13,493 nt of DNA from an uncultured Porphyromonadaceae bacterium (GCA_902462525.1 CABQCA010000053.1:1-13493); one strand, 5' to 3'. Positions 6,256 to 13,318 are shown, numbered from the stretch's first letter. Notes: generated by a model from the letters alone, not told the origin. Made by a program: numbers and translations.

Positions 6256-8651
6256 AACAGATACACATCGCACTATTGCTGTCCTCACTCTTTTTCGCCG
6301 GAGGAGCCGACGCAGCCGAACCCGCAGGATACTACAGCAACTGCGAGAACCGGGGCGGCGAAAGTCTCCTCGACGCTCTCCACGAAACAATTTCAGCCCA
6401 CACTACAGTAAGCTATGGAGGTCTGTGGGAGCTGTACAAAAGCTCCGATGTCGACGACAACGGCAAAATATGGGATATGTACTCCACAAAACGCTGGAAT
6501 CCCGGCAGCGAACAGTGCGGAAACTACTCGAAAATCGGCGACTGCTACAACCGCGAGCATTCCTTTCCGAAAAGCTGGTTCGACGACGCTTCACCCATGG
6601 TGAGCGACGCCTTCCACATCTATCCGACCGACGGAAAAGTGAACAGCCAGCGCTCCAATTACCCCTACGGCGAATGTGCCAACGGCACCTCGGTGGCCGC
6701 AAGTGGTTCGGTAAAGCCTCTCGGAAAGCTCGGCAAGTCCACCTTTCCGGGTTATTCCGGTACGGTTTTCGAGCCCGACGACCAGTACAAAGGCGATTTC
6801 GCACGAAGCTATTTCTACATGGCGGCATGCTACAAAAGCCGCATCGCACAGTGGAACTCCGAAATGCTCGCAGGTAACGATTTCCCGTGCTTCTCCTCAT
6901 GGGCTGTCGGGCTGCTGCTGAAGTGGCACCGGATGGACCCGGTGAGCGACAAGGAAATTAAACGTAATGAAGCGGTCTACGCCCGTCAGGAAAACCGTAA
7001 TCCCTTCATCGACCACCCCGAAATGGTGGAATACATCTGGGGCAACAAAAGTTCGGAACGATGGTCATCGGCAGCCGGAACCGAAACCGAAATCAACAGT
7101 CCGCTCGACGGTTCTGTCATCGACATGGGCCAGATGATTGCCGGACACACCGCTTCGAAAGTCATACCGCTGCGTACCACAGGCGCCAAAGGCCCCGTGA
7201 CTGTCAGCTCCGACGAACCCGAAATTTTCGTCGTGTCGCCGGCATCGGTAAGCGCCGACGAAGCCAACAAAGGCTCTTCATTCACAGTTTCATTCACCCC
7301 GGCAGCCGCCGGCACAAACTACGGCATCATCACTGTGCGCACGGGCAGCACCGTATCTGTCGTCGATTTCAAGGGCACATGCGTCGACCGCCTGCCCGTG
7401 AACGGCGCACGTGAAATCACCGACAACTCCTTTACCGCCACATGGGCATACATCGGCGACGACAACGACGGAAACTATACCCTCGATGTCCGGCACGCCG
7501 ACGCCTCTGTCGCCGGATATCCGCGGGCTGTGCCCGCACACGCCGGCGAATACACCGTCACCGGCCTCGAGCCGGCCACAGTCTACACCTACACCGTCAG
7601 CTCGGAATCGCTATCCTCCGGAACTGTGAGTGTCACCACCGGCGAGCCCGTACCGGCGATCGAATTTCTCTACGACGGTCTGCTGATCTTCGCCACCGAG
7701 CCGGGAACACCCTCGGAGGCCGAGGAGATTCTCATCGACACCGACAATATCGACGGCGACTTCACCGTATCGGTCGACCGTCCCTTCGAACTGTCGCTCG
7801 ACAAAACGAACTGGACGACAACCATCACCGTCACTCCCGACGACAGCCGCCTCTATCTGCGCTTCAACAGCGACGAAGCCGGCTCTTTCCGGACATCGCT
7901 CACCGCCCTCTACCGCGGAATGAGATTCGACAACGCCGTTGTCACAGCAACAGCCGCCGTCGAGGCCGACTTCCTCGAGACCTTCGAGCCGGCAGGACGA
8001 CCACCCTATTCCACATGGACCTACGACGGCTCGGCTTGCGTCTGGAACATAGCCAACGCCGGCTTCGGAACGTATGCCGATCCACGCGACGCAGCCTACG
8101 GAGGCGAACAGGCTCTCCGCGTCAACAACAAAGGCACTGGCGGACTTATCGAAATGGCTCAGGACCGGCTCAAGGGCATCGGCACTGTTTCGTTCTTCGC
8201 CCACCGATGGGGCGACGACACTATGTCGTATATCGATGTCGAATACAGCACCGACGGAGGTGAATCATGGGCTTTGGCCGGTTCCGTGGTCATCGACGAA
8301 TTCACCTACACTCAGTACAGCGTCGCTGTTAACGTCGCCGGCACAGCGAGGATGCGCCTGCACCAGACCGACGGCAAACGCTTCATCATCGACAATATCG
8401 CCATCACGCCCTATACAACCGGACTCTCCGACCCGACGGCACCGTTCCACCGCTGGGACGCCTTCTGCCGCGACGGAAAACTCACCGTCGAAGTCAGGGA
8501 TGCCGGAGGTCTCGACGTGACTGTCTATGCCATCGACGGAACGACGGTCTTCTCGGGGCGTCTGCCGCAGGGACTCAGCACCATCGGCACCGCTCCCGGT
8601 TTCTTCATCGTAGCGGCCGGAGGCGATGCCCGCACCCTCCCCGTACACTGA
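6252..8651 (+). CDS. Secreted endonuclease I-family nuclease, multidomain, with type IX-like C-terminal domain
   Basis: This 799-residue exported protein starts with a signal peptide (1-21, cleavage near ADA/AEP). Residues about 24-271 form an endonuclease I (EndA/NucM) domain: NREHSFPKSW with likely catalytic His103, FHIYPTDGKVN (121-131), KGDFARSYFYMA (180-191) and NEAVYARQENRNPFIDHPE (239-257). An Asn/His metal site is typical of the beta-beta-alpha metal fold. Next come an Ig-like region (about 278-380), a fibronectin III-like domain (about 385-465), another beta-rich segment (to about 570), and a jelly-roll module with ETFEPAG...W at its start and FIIDNIAI at its end (about 570-720). The last 60 or so residues (VTVYAIDGTTVFSG...GFFIVAA) resemble a type A type IX secretion sorting domain. 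It is likely a surface or released nuclease for DNA or RNA scavenging. It is coupled to proA by ATGA, an odd operon partner. Confidence 0.88.
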   Translation: MKQIHIALLLSSLFFAGGADAAEPAGYYSNCENRGGESLLDALHETISAHTTVSYGGLWELYKSSDVDDNGKIWDMYSTKRWNPGSEQCGNYSKIGDCYNREHSFPKSWFDDASPMVSDAFHIYPTDGKVNSQRSNYPYGECANGTSVAASGSVKPLGKLGKSTFPGYSGTVFEPDDQYKGDFARSYFYMAACYKSRIAQWNSEMLAGNDFPCFSSWAVGLLLKWHRMDPVSDKEIKRNEAVYARQENRNPFIDHPEMVEYIWGNKSSERWSSAAGTETEINSPLDGSVIDMGQMIAGHTASKVIPLRTTGAKGPVTVSSDEPEIFVVSPASVSADEANKGSSFTVSFTPAAAGTNYGIITVRTGSTVSVVDFKGTCVDRLPVNGAREITDNSFTATWAYIGDDNDGNYTLDVRHADASVAGYPRAVPAHAGEYTVTGLEPATVYTYTVSSESLSSGTVSVTTGEPVPAIEFLYDGLLIFATEPGTPSEAEEILIDTDNIDGDFTVSVDRPFELSLDKTNWTTTITVTPDDSRLYLRFNSDEAGSFRTSLTALYRGMRFDNAVVTATAAVEADFLETFEPAGRPPYSTWTYDGSACVWNIANAGFGTYADPRDAAYGGEQALRVNNKGTGGLIEMAQDRLKGIGTVSFFAHRWGDDTMSYIDVEYSTDGGESWALAGSVVIDEFTYTQYSVAVNVAGTARMRLHQTDGKRFIIDNIAITPYTTGLSDPTAPFHRWDAFCRDGKLTVEVRDAGGLDVTVYAIDGTTVFSGRLPQGLSTIGTAPGFFIVAAGGDARTLPVH

Positions 8652-8697
8652 TTCCCGCATGCTTAAACAACCGACTATTCACTCACATACAACATAA

Positions 8698-10032
8698 ATG
8701 GACTCAGACCCCTTACCGACTCTAAATCTTCTTCTCGACATCAGCGTGGCGACGCCTGTCTTCGGCGCGCCGCAGATCACAGCCCTTGTGGTGGCCGTGC
8801 TGTGTCTCTTCATTTCGGGCTTCATCAGCGGAAGCGAAATTTCGTATTTCTCGCTCTCCGAGCAGCAGTGCGACGAGCTCGACCAGACTCCGAAAGGCGA
8901 CGGCGTGCGCCGGCTGCTCCGGAATCCGCAGCGGCTTCTCGCCACTATCCTCATAGCCAACAATCTGGTGAATGTCACCATCGTAGTGCTCTGTAATTTC
9001 GCACTCGGCCCAGTGTTCGAAGGCATGAACGAGGTACTCAGTTTCGTGCTGCAGACGGTGATTCTCACCTTCCTTATCCTCCTCTTCGGCGAGATTCTGC
9101 CAAAACTCTACGCCAACAATTACCCTGTGAAATGGGCTCGTTTCGCCCTCCCGGGCCTTTCGTTCATCTACAATATCCTCGGCGCGCCCGCACGGTTGCT
9201 CATGAAATCGGGCACACTGGTGAACCGCGTTGTCACCAAGCAGGCAAACGACATCAGCACCGACGAGCTTTCGCGGGCTCTCGAAATCACCGAAGGCGCC
9301 TCGGGCGACGACAAGGAGATGCTCGAAGGCATCCTCAAATTCGGCGATACAACCGCTGCCGAAATCATGACTCCGCGGGTCGACATAACCGACCTCGACA
9401 TGAGCCTCTCGTTCGACAGTGTAATGAAAATAGTGCTCGAAAGCGGGTTCTCGCGTCTGCCGGCCTACCAGGACAGTCAGGACAACATAAAAGGCATTCT
9501 CTACTCCCGCGACCTGCTGCCCTACATCGGCAAGCCTGCCCCCGAGGGCTTCCGCTGGCAGGACCTCCTGCGCAAGGCCTACTTCGTGCCCGAATCGCGA
9601 ATGATCGACGATCTTCTCGAAGACTTCCGCAAGCTCAAGCTGCACATGGCGGTGGTTGTCGACGAATTCGGAGGCACCCAGGGCATAGTGACTCTCGAGG
9701 ACGTGCTCGAAGAAATCGTCGGCGACATCGACGACGAATACGACGAACCCGAGCACACCTTCAAGCGTCTGCGCGACAACACTTTCGTCTTCGAAGGGCG
9801 CACGCCGCTCACCGATTTCTTCCGCATCACCGAGCTCGACGAGGAGGACTACGACGATGTCACCGCCGATGCCGAGACCCTCGCCGGCATGCTGCTCAAC
9901 ATCAAAGGCGACTTCCCGAAAGAAAAAGAGCCGCTGGTCTACAAGCGCTGCCGGTTCCTGGTGCTCGACATCGAGGAGCACCGCATAGCCGAAGTGCGTG
10001 TCATGGTCATGCCCGAGGATTCCGAGCAATGA
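8698..10032 (+). CDS. gldE: Gliding motility-associated CNNM/CBS transporter-like protein GldE
   Basis: This 444-residue inner-membrane protein of the CorC/HlyC-CNNM superfamily has an N-terminal DUF21 domain with hydrophobic segments at about 28-46, 81-103 and 114-133, and possibly 147-162. The conserved FISGSEISYFSL lies at 42-53. Two CBS domains (about 220-345) include EIMTPRVDI (222-230), GFSRLPAY (250-257) and DEFGGTQGIVTLEDVLEEIVGD, whose conserved core spans 322-343. A CorC_HlyC C-terminal domain (about 360-438) follows. The family ranges from hemolysin-like proteins to Mg transporters. In Bacteroidota the copy directly before gldD is GldE, which supports gliding and type IX secretion in Flavobacterium. 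The partner downstream decides the name here. The gene overlaps gldD by ATGA and follows the nuclease gene after 46 bases with no promoter or terminator seen. Confidence 0.9.
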   Translation: MDSDPLPTLNLLLDISVATPVFGAPQITALVVAVLCLFISGFISGSEISYFSLSEQQCDELDQTPKGDGVRRLLRNPQRLLATILIANNLVNVTIVVLCNFALGPVFEGMNEVLSFVLQTVILTFLILLFGEILPKLYANNYPVKWARFALPGLSFIYNILGAPARLLMKSGTLVNRVVTKQANDISTDELSRALEITEGASGDDKEMLEGILKFGDTTAAEIMTPRVDITDLDMSLSFDSVMKIVLESGFSRLPAYQDSQDNIKGILYSRDLLPYIGKPAPEGFRWQDLLRKAYFVPESRMIDDLLEDFRKLKLHMAVVVDEFGGTQGIVTLEDVLEEIVGDIDDEYDEPEHTFKRLRDNTFVFEGRTPLTDFFRITELDEEDYDDVTADAETLAGMLLNIKGDFPKEKEPLVYKRCRFLVLDIEEHRIAEVRVMVMPEDSEQ

Positions 10033-10592
10033 AAAGCCTCGTCACAGCTGCCGCGGCGGCCGCAATGGTCATGGCGGCATGTTCGCAGTCGCAGCCGCCC
10101 GTACCGCGCCGCACGGCCTACCCGCGCATCGAGCCTTACTCCGACTCGGTAGTCACCGCTGCCGTCGGCCCCGTCGGTTTCAGCATCAGGGCCGAGGCCG
10201 ACACCGCAGTTCAGCGTCCGGGCTGGCTCGACATATCCTATCCTCGCTACAACGCCACCACCATGCTCACGGTGCGCCGCTTCGGCTCCCGCGCCGAACT
10301 CGACGCCGCCCTCGCCAACCGCATGCAGCGCATAAGTCTGAATCTGGGCGACCGGACGGCGGCGTCGGAGGAATTCACCAACGGCGCCGGTTTCATCTGC
10401 CGGCTCATAGTGAGCCTCGACGGCGGTCCGACACCGGTGCAGATGATAGCATGCGACACTGCCGCTCACATTCTCATCAGCGGAGCCTCGGTAATCGACG
10501 GACCGGCAGAGCCGGCCGACTCGGTGGCACCGGCTGTCGACGCTCTCGCCGCCGACGCACGCATAATCCTGAAAACCGCTCACACGCTATGA
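10029..10592 (+). CDS. gldD: Gliding motility lipoprotein GldD
   Basis: This 187-residue lipoprotein has a short Ala-rich signal peptide and lipobox MAAC with lipidated Cys18. The mature protein has the GldD pattern: a Pro/Arg-rich start with RTAYPRIEPY (28-37), then WLDISYPRYNATTMLTV, an all-beta/alpha domain, and a later ACDTAAHILISG segment. GldD is required for gliding and type IX secretion in Flavobacterium johnsoniae and is kept in many non-gliding Bacteroidota, where its job is unclear. The frame is open far upstream inside gldE (from 9132), but the signal peptide and the ATGA overlap with the gldE stop fix the start at 10029. The 3' end overlaps the next ATG by ATGA. Confidence 0.87.
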   Translation: MKSLVTAAAAAAMVMAACSQSQPPVPRRTAYPRIEPYSDSVVTAAVGPVGFSIRAEADTAVQRPGWLDISYPRYNATTMLTVRRFGSRAELDAALANRMQRISLNLGDRTAASEEFTNGAGFICRLIVSLDGGPTPVQMIACDTAAHILISGASVIDGPAEPADSVAPAVDALAADARIILKTAHTL

Positions 10593-11122
10593 CTCCCGAC
10601 CTGTCATTCGACGGCATCGACGTCTACACCGCCGCCATTGCCGACGGTCCGGCCACACGCCGCGAGCGCGAACAGGCCGCCGTACTCGCAATAGTCCGCA
10701 CCGTATTCGGCCCGCAGGCCAAGCTGTGTCACCGCGAAAACGGCGCACCCTACATCGCCGGCGCCGACGCCACTGTCTCCGTGAGCCATTCGCGCCGCAC
10801 AGCGGTACTTGCCGTCGACCCCTCCGGCCGCAGCATAGGGGTGGATATAGAAGACGCGCGAAGCCAGCTCATGAGAGTGGCTCCGCGTGTGTTCTCAGAC
10901 AGCGAAATGTCGTTCTACGGCAGCAGCCTCGGCGGTCTCGCCGTGGCATGGACGCTCAAGGAGGCGGCCTACAAATGCGCCGGAAAGCCCGGAACCGATT
11001 TCCGTGCCGACATAGTCCTCGACCCTCACAGCCGACGGTTCACAGCCTGCGGCCGGACTCTCGAAATAGCATCCAGCGGTCCGTTTGCCGACCAGTATCT
11101 AACGCTCGTCTACGAAAAATAA
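10589..11122 (+). CDS. 4'-phosphopantetheinyl transferase (Sfp/AcpS superfamily)
   Basis: This 177-residue cytosolic enzyme transfers phosphopantetheine from CoA to a carrier-protein serine. Visible motifs are ATVSVSHSRR (61-70), the Mg-binding GVDIED with Asp86 and Glu88 (84-89), and WTLKEAAYKC (121-130) with the conserved Lys124, Glu125 and Lys129. The N-terminal half is shorter than in Bacillus Sfp, as in the compact two-lobe proteins common in Bacteroidota. I recall a PPTase gene next to gldD in other Bacteroidota, but cannot verify it here. The ATG at 10589 overlaps the gldD stop, and this choice gives the family's normal length. The frame is open further upstream through gldD, which is not coding. 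The last 13 bases overlap the convergent gene on the minus strand. Confidence 0.9.
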   Translation: MTPDLSFDGIDVYTAAIADGPATRREREQAAVLAIVRTVFGPQAKLCHRENGAPYIAGADATVSVSHSRRTAVLAVDPSGRSIGVDIEDARSQLMRVAPRVFSDSEMSFYGSSLGGLAVAWTLKEAAYKCAGKPGTDFRADIVLDPHSRRFTACGRTLEIASSGPFADQYLTLVYEK

Positions 11123-11454
11123 ACATCGGCGACAGCCCCGACGGCCTTGTCGTCGACTGTTATGCGTCCGTGCGAATCGTAGCGCACAAGCGAGCGCACG
11201 GCATAGAAATCGGGGTCGCGCCCGGCCTGCAGATCGGTCGAGCTTTCCGAGGCATCACCCTCGACGCCGGCAGCCGACTCGACAGCTTCGTCGGAATCGG
11301 CTATGGATTCGAGAAAGTCGCTGCCGTTGACAAGGTCGATGCGCAGTGTCGCGGGCACGACACTTATCTGAGGATCGCTGTCGTAGGCGTCGGCATTATT
11401 GAGCCAGTATTCTATTCCGGCCTTGACATAGGCCACAAATTCATCGCGTTTCAT
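11110..11454 (-). CDS. Small acidic hypothetical protein
   Basis: This 114-residue protein has no signal peptide or membrane segment. It begins MKRDEFVAYVKAGIEYWL, an amphipathic helix. NADAYDSDPQISVVPATL and LVNGSDFLESIADSDEAVE follow, then a Ser/Glu/Ala-rich acidic stretch, DPDFYAVRSLVRYD and a C-terminal DDKAVGAVADVYF. I believe I have seen similar short conserved hypothetical proteins in Bacteroides and relatives, but no function is known to me. Its GC-rich codon use matches the core genes, which supports it being real. The start at 11454 is preferred over an upstream in-frame ATG at 11490 because MKRDEF begins the structured part. Its 3' end overlaps the PPTase gene by 13 bases, tail to tail. 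Confidence 0.7.
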   Translation of the reverse strand: MKRDEFVAYVKAGIEYWLNNADAYDSDPQISVVPATLRIDLVNGSDFLESIADSDEAVESAAGVEGDASESSTDLQAGRDPDFYAVRSLVRYDSHGRITVDDKAVGAVADVYFS

Positions 11455-11535
11455 AGAAAAATTTCTTTTTCCATTATAACCGTCCGCCACCGCAAAAAGT
11501 TCCGTCCGCCTCAGACCGCTGATACATCAGTTTAA

Positions 11536-11564
11536 AAAGTAGAGACAGCGCAAAAAGCTACTTT
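11536..11564 (-). terminator. Possible weak terminator after the lipoprotein pair
   Basis: On the minus strand, AAAGTAG pairs with CTACTTT (11558-11564 with 11536-11542) around a 15-nt loop, followed by further T residues. The stem is AT-rich and the loop is long, so it may be weak. It begins 11 bases after the stop of the downstream lipoprotein gene, the right place for a terminator. Confidence 0.4.
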
Positions 11565-11574
11565 ATAGTCTTTT

Positions 11575-12039
11575 CTATCTACTGTGCAAAAGACGGGGAC
11601 ATATCGAAACAACGTATGGTCCAAAAGTCGAACCGATATCAGAGATTCCTATTGTAATTTCATTTATAGACTCCGTATCGCAAGGCTGGATTTCTATGTA
11701 CAGAGAACTGCCGTCGACCCTTGCCTCACACCATTCATTCTTAAAAGAAACAGCATTATTAGTATTGTTATACTTGTAAAAATCGACAGGATAAGTTTCT
11801 GTATCAGGACAAATTGTCAGGTAATTACGCATACCATTAAGACAGACAGAACCACCTTTCGGCCCAAAATCGACCACCGTTTTCCTAAAAGCTTGGCTAT
11901 ACAAGACATTCACATCCCCGTTTATCGCCTCTATTTTCCAAGGCAATCCTGGCACCGGTGAAGGACCATCTTTCTCCTCACAGGAGCACAGTATTATCGA
12001 CACAACAATCGAAAATAACCAAAATATTTTGTTCTTCAT
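11575..12039 (-). CDS. Lipoprotein, downstream member of a tandem paralogous pair
   Basis: This 154-residue lipoprotein has a signal peptide MKNKIFWLFS...ILCSC with lipobox LCSC and lipidated Cys20. It aligns by eye with the gene upstream: same MKNKI start, Cys20 and Trp34 (WKIE). It also shares FGPKGGSVCL (58-67, Cys66) and VSFKNEWCEARVDGS (97-111, Cys104), followed by two more strands. The GG-V, Trp and late beta-strand layout is reminiscent of a single BACON-like Ig domain; this is inference. Extra cysteines at 77 and near the C-terminus are not shared. The start at 12039 is chosen by the signal peptide and the shared MKNKI; an ATG at 12060 is less fitting. Codon use is AT-rich, unlike the core genes. 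Function is unknown; a surface or periplasmic location is likely. Confidence 0.75.
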   Translation of the reverse strand: MKNKIFWLFSIVVSIILCSCEEKDGPSPVPGLPWKIEAINGDVNVLYSQAFRKTVVDFGPKGGSVCLNGMRNYLTICPDTETYPVDFYKYNNTNNAVSFKNEWCEARVDGSSLYIEIQPCDTESINEITIGISDIGSTFGPYVVSICPRLLHSR

Positions 12040-12056
12040 AGTTATTTTAAATAATA

Positions 12057-12506
12057 TCACGGACGACGGTAAATATAGAGATCGCCATATCCCACAAATA
12101 AACTTTTATCATGAACTTTGATGTGCAATTCCTGTTCCGTTGCCGTAGTATAGGGCCGGAAGTTGACGCTCACCAGACTGCCATCTATTTTCACATCGCA
12201 CCATTCATGTTTATAGGATATTATATGATTAGATGAGTCATACTCATAAGCATCAGAGTCAAGAACCGTAGCCAAAGGAAGAAAGTGAGGCCCATTTGTC
12301 GATGAAGTCTTCAGACATACGGTGCCACCATTCGGACCGCAGTATATATTTGCCTTTTCTTTTTTTACAGATACTTCTGCAGCACCACTTGTCGACTCTA
12401 TTTCCCACGACATCGGCTTTGAACCACCATAAACATCCTCCTCCTTGCAAGAAGCAAGAATCATCACCGCAAGTACTGCGATTACAGCATATATTTTGTT
12501 CTTCAT
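12057..12506 (-). CDS. Lipoprotein, upstream member of a tandem paralogous pair
   Basis: This 149-residue lipoprotein has a signal peptide MKNKIYAVIAVLAVMILASC with lipobox LASC and Cys20. The mature part has WEIE (Trp34), YCGPNGGTVCL (55-65, Cys64) and ISYKHEWCDVKIDGS (96-110, Cys103), all shared with the downstream paralog. ELHIKVHD and DLYIYRRP strands follow near the end. A single BACON-like beta-sandwich is possible. The Cys64/Cys103 pair is conserved in both copies and may form a disulfide. In-frame ATGs at 12551 and 12656 exist. The 12551 start would add MKTTRPKIALSAFIA before the signal peptide, so 12506 is preferred. A strong promoter lies 120 bases upstream. The gap to the downstream gene is 17 bases, so the two are co-transcribed. 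GC is low: 19 of 60 bases at 12181-12240. Confidence 0.77.
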   Translation of the reverse strand: MKNKIYAVIAVLAVMILASCKEEDVYGGSKPMSWEIESTSGAAEVSVKKEKANIYCGPNGGTVCLKTSSTNGPHFLPLATVLDSDAYEYDSSNHIISYKHEWCDVKIDGSLVSVNFRPYTTATEQELHIKVHDKSLFVGYGDLYIYRRP

Positions 12507-12625
12507 GGCGATGAACGCCGACAGTGCGATTTTTGGTCTGGTTGTTTTCATGGTCAGATAATTTAAGGATTTAAGATGAGAGTGGGGGAACGATACGAAT
12601 TGCGGCACAGCTGTCCGCCATGCCG

Positions 12626-12657
12626 CAAATATAATCACAAGATCCTTAAATTGCAAA
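12626..12657 (-). promoter_or_regulatory. Bacteroidota-type promoter for the lipoprotein pair
   Basis: Read on the minus strand, the -33 element TTTG (12657-12654) is followed after exactly 20 bases by the -7 element TATATTTG (12633-12626). Both elements and the spacing match the Bacteroidota primary-sigma consensus TTTG-N19-21-TAnnTTTG. Transcription would begin near 12620, giving a leader of about 110 bases before the chosen ATG at 12506. Confidence 0.75.
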
Positions 12658-12699
12658 TATTTTGAAAATTTTCTTAAAAATTTCTAAAGAGCGAAGCAA

Positions 12700-12767
12700 G
12701 GGTGAAATAAGGTAAAACAAGGTGAAAGGTGAATATCATAGTTCACCTTCCACCCTTCACCTTTCAC
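12700..12767. repeat. GGTGAA short repeats, direct and inverted
   Basis: GGTGAA occurs at 12701, 12721 and 12728 on the plus strand, with GGTAAA at 12711. The complement TTCACC occurs at 12742 and 12756. Plus-strand CTTTCAC (12761-12767) closes the array. The repeats form the hairpin described as a terminator. Similar GGTGAA-rich stretches are, to my recollection, frequent between genes in Bacteroidales, so this may be a dispersed intergenic repeat. Confidence 0.55.
12719..12756 (-). terminator. Long hairpin terminator after the carbonic anhydrase gene
   Basis: In minus-strand RNA, bases 12756-12742 pair with 12733-12719 in an uninterrupted 15-bp stem containing two G.U pairs, with the 8-nt loop CTATGATA and then GTTTT. 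On the plus strand the two G.U positions become A.C mismatches, so the fold favours the minus transcript. It starts 19 bases after the carbonic anhydrase stop codon. The stem is built from GGTGAA repeats, further copies of which flank it. Confidence 0.65.
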
Positions 12768-12775
12768 TAAAAAAA

Positions 12776-13318
12776 TCAGTCAACGGTCTCGAGGGCGCCG
12801 GTGACGGAATCCATGATATAGCCGGCCACACGGACATCGGCAGCCATCAGAGGGTGGTTGCGGATAAGGTCGACGGTTTCGCGGACGGCATCGTGCGTGT
12901 CCTCAAAGCCGTGGAGCCAGCTGTCGAGGTCGATGCCGCAGTGGCGCATGAGGCTGATGTGCTCGGGGCTGACGCCGCGTTCGCGCATGAGGTGGAGCAT
13001 CTCAGCGGCATTCATGCCCTGCACACCGCAGCCGGTGTGCCCGATAACCATAATTTCGTTCACTCCGAGCTCGTAGACGGCCACTAAGAGCGAACGCATG
13101 GTCGAGTCGAAAGGGTTGGTGATTGTGCCGCCGGCGTTTTTGATGATTTTCACATCGCCGTTCCGCAGCCCGAGGGCCGCAGGCAGCAGCTCGACAAGAC
13201 GGGTGTCCATGCAGGTGACAATGGCTATTTTCTTGTCGGGATATTTCGATGTCACATAGCGTTCGTAGCCTCCGGAGGCAACAAACTCGCGGTTGTGCCG
13301 CAGCAGTTCTTCTATCAT
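12776..13318 (-). CDS. Beta-carbonic anhydrase
   Basis: This 180-residue cytosolic zinc enzyme interconverts CO2 and bicarbonate. The zinc ligands and dyad are visible: TCMDTR with Cys36, Asp38 and Arg40, and GHTGCG with His94 and Cys97. NAGG (61-64) lies between them. The compact size and sequence style fit the small bacterial beta class (clade D, YtiB-like). The start at 13318 is chosen because MIEELL begins the family-typical N-terminal helix and its ATG overlaps the upstream stop as ATGA. An ATG at 13360 in the same frame lies within the upstream coding sequence. The gene is followed by seven T and then the GGTGAA hairpin. Bicarbonate supply for carboxylation reactions is the likely role. 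Confidence 0.93.
   Translation of the reverse strand: MIEELLRHNREFVASGGYERYVTSKYPDKKIAIVTCMDTRLVELLPAALGLRNGDVKIIKNAGGTITNPFDSTMRSLLVAVYELGVNEIMVIGHTGCGVQGMNAAEMLHLMRERGVSPEHISLMRHCGIDLDSWLHGFEDTHDAVRETVDLIRNHPLMAADVRVAGYIMDSVTGALETVD

Noticed and set aside
8722..10029. A 435-codon open frame antisense to almost all of gldE
   Set aside because: Its translation has no recognisable domain, and it mirrors a well-supported gene with strong GC3 bias, which commonly leaves the opposite strand open. gldE is clearly the coding strand.
9132..10592. A long plus-strand frame that could be read as a 486-aa protein ending in the GldD sequence
   Set aside because: The first 299 codons lie out of frame inside gldE and give Arg/His-rich nonsense. 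The signal peptide and lipobox begin at 10029, so only that part is real.
9998..11122. A 374-codon frame ending in the PPTase
   Set aside because: The upstream part is out-of-frame gldD sequence rich in Arg, Ser and Pro. The family's N-terminus starts at 10589 on the gldD stop.
11519..11530. Palindrome CTGATACATCAG as an operator or transposon end
   Set aside because: It has a single five-base arm with no partner copy, no target duplication and no transposase nearby. It could be chance.
11575..12660. The AT-rich stretch as a genomic island or insertion
   Set aside because: Lower GC alone is weak evidence. No integrase, transposase, direct-repeat boundary or tRNA adjacency is visible, so only the composition difference is reported.
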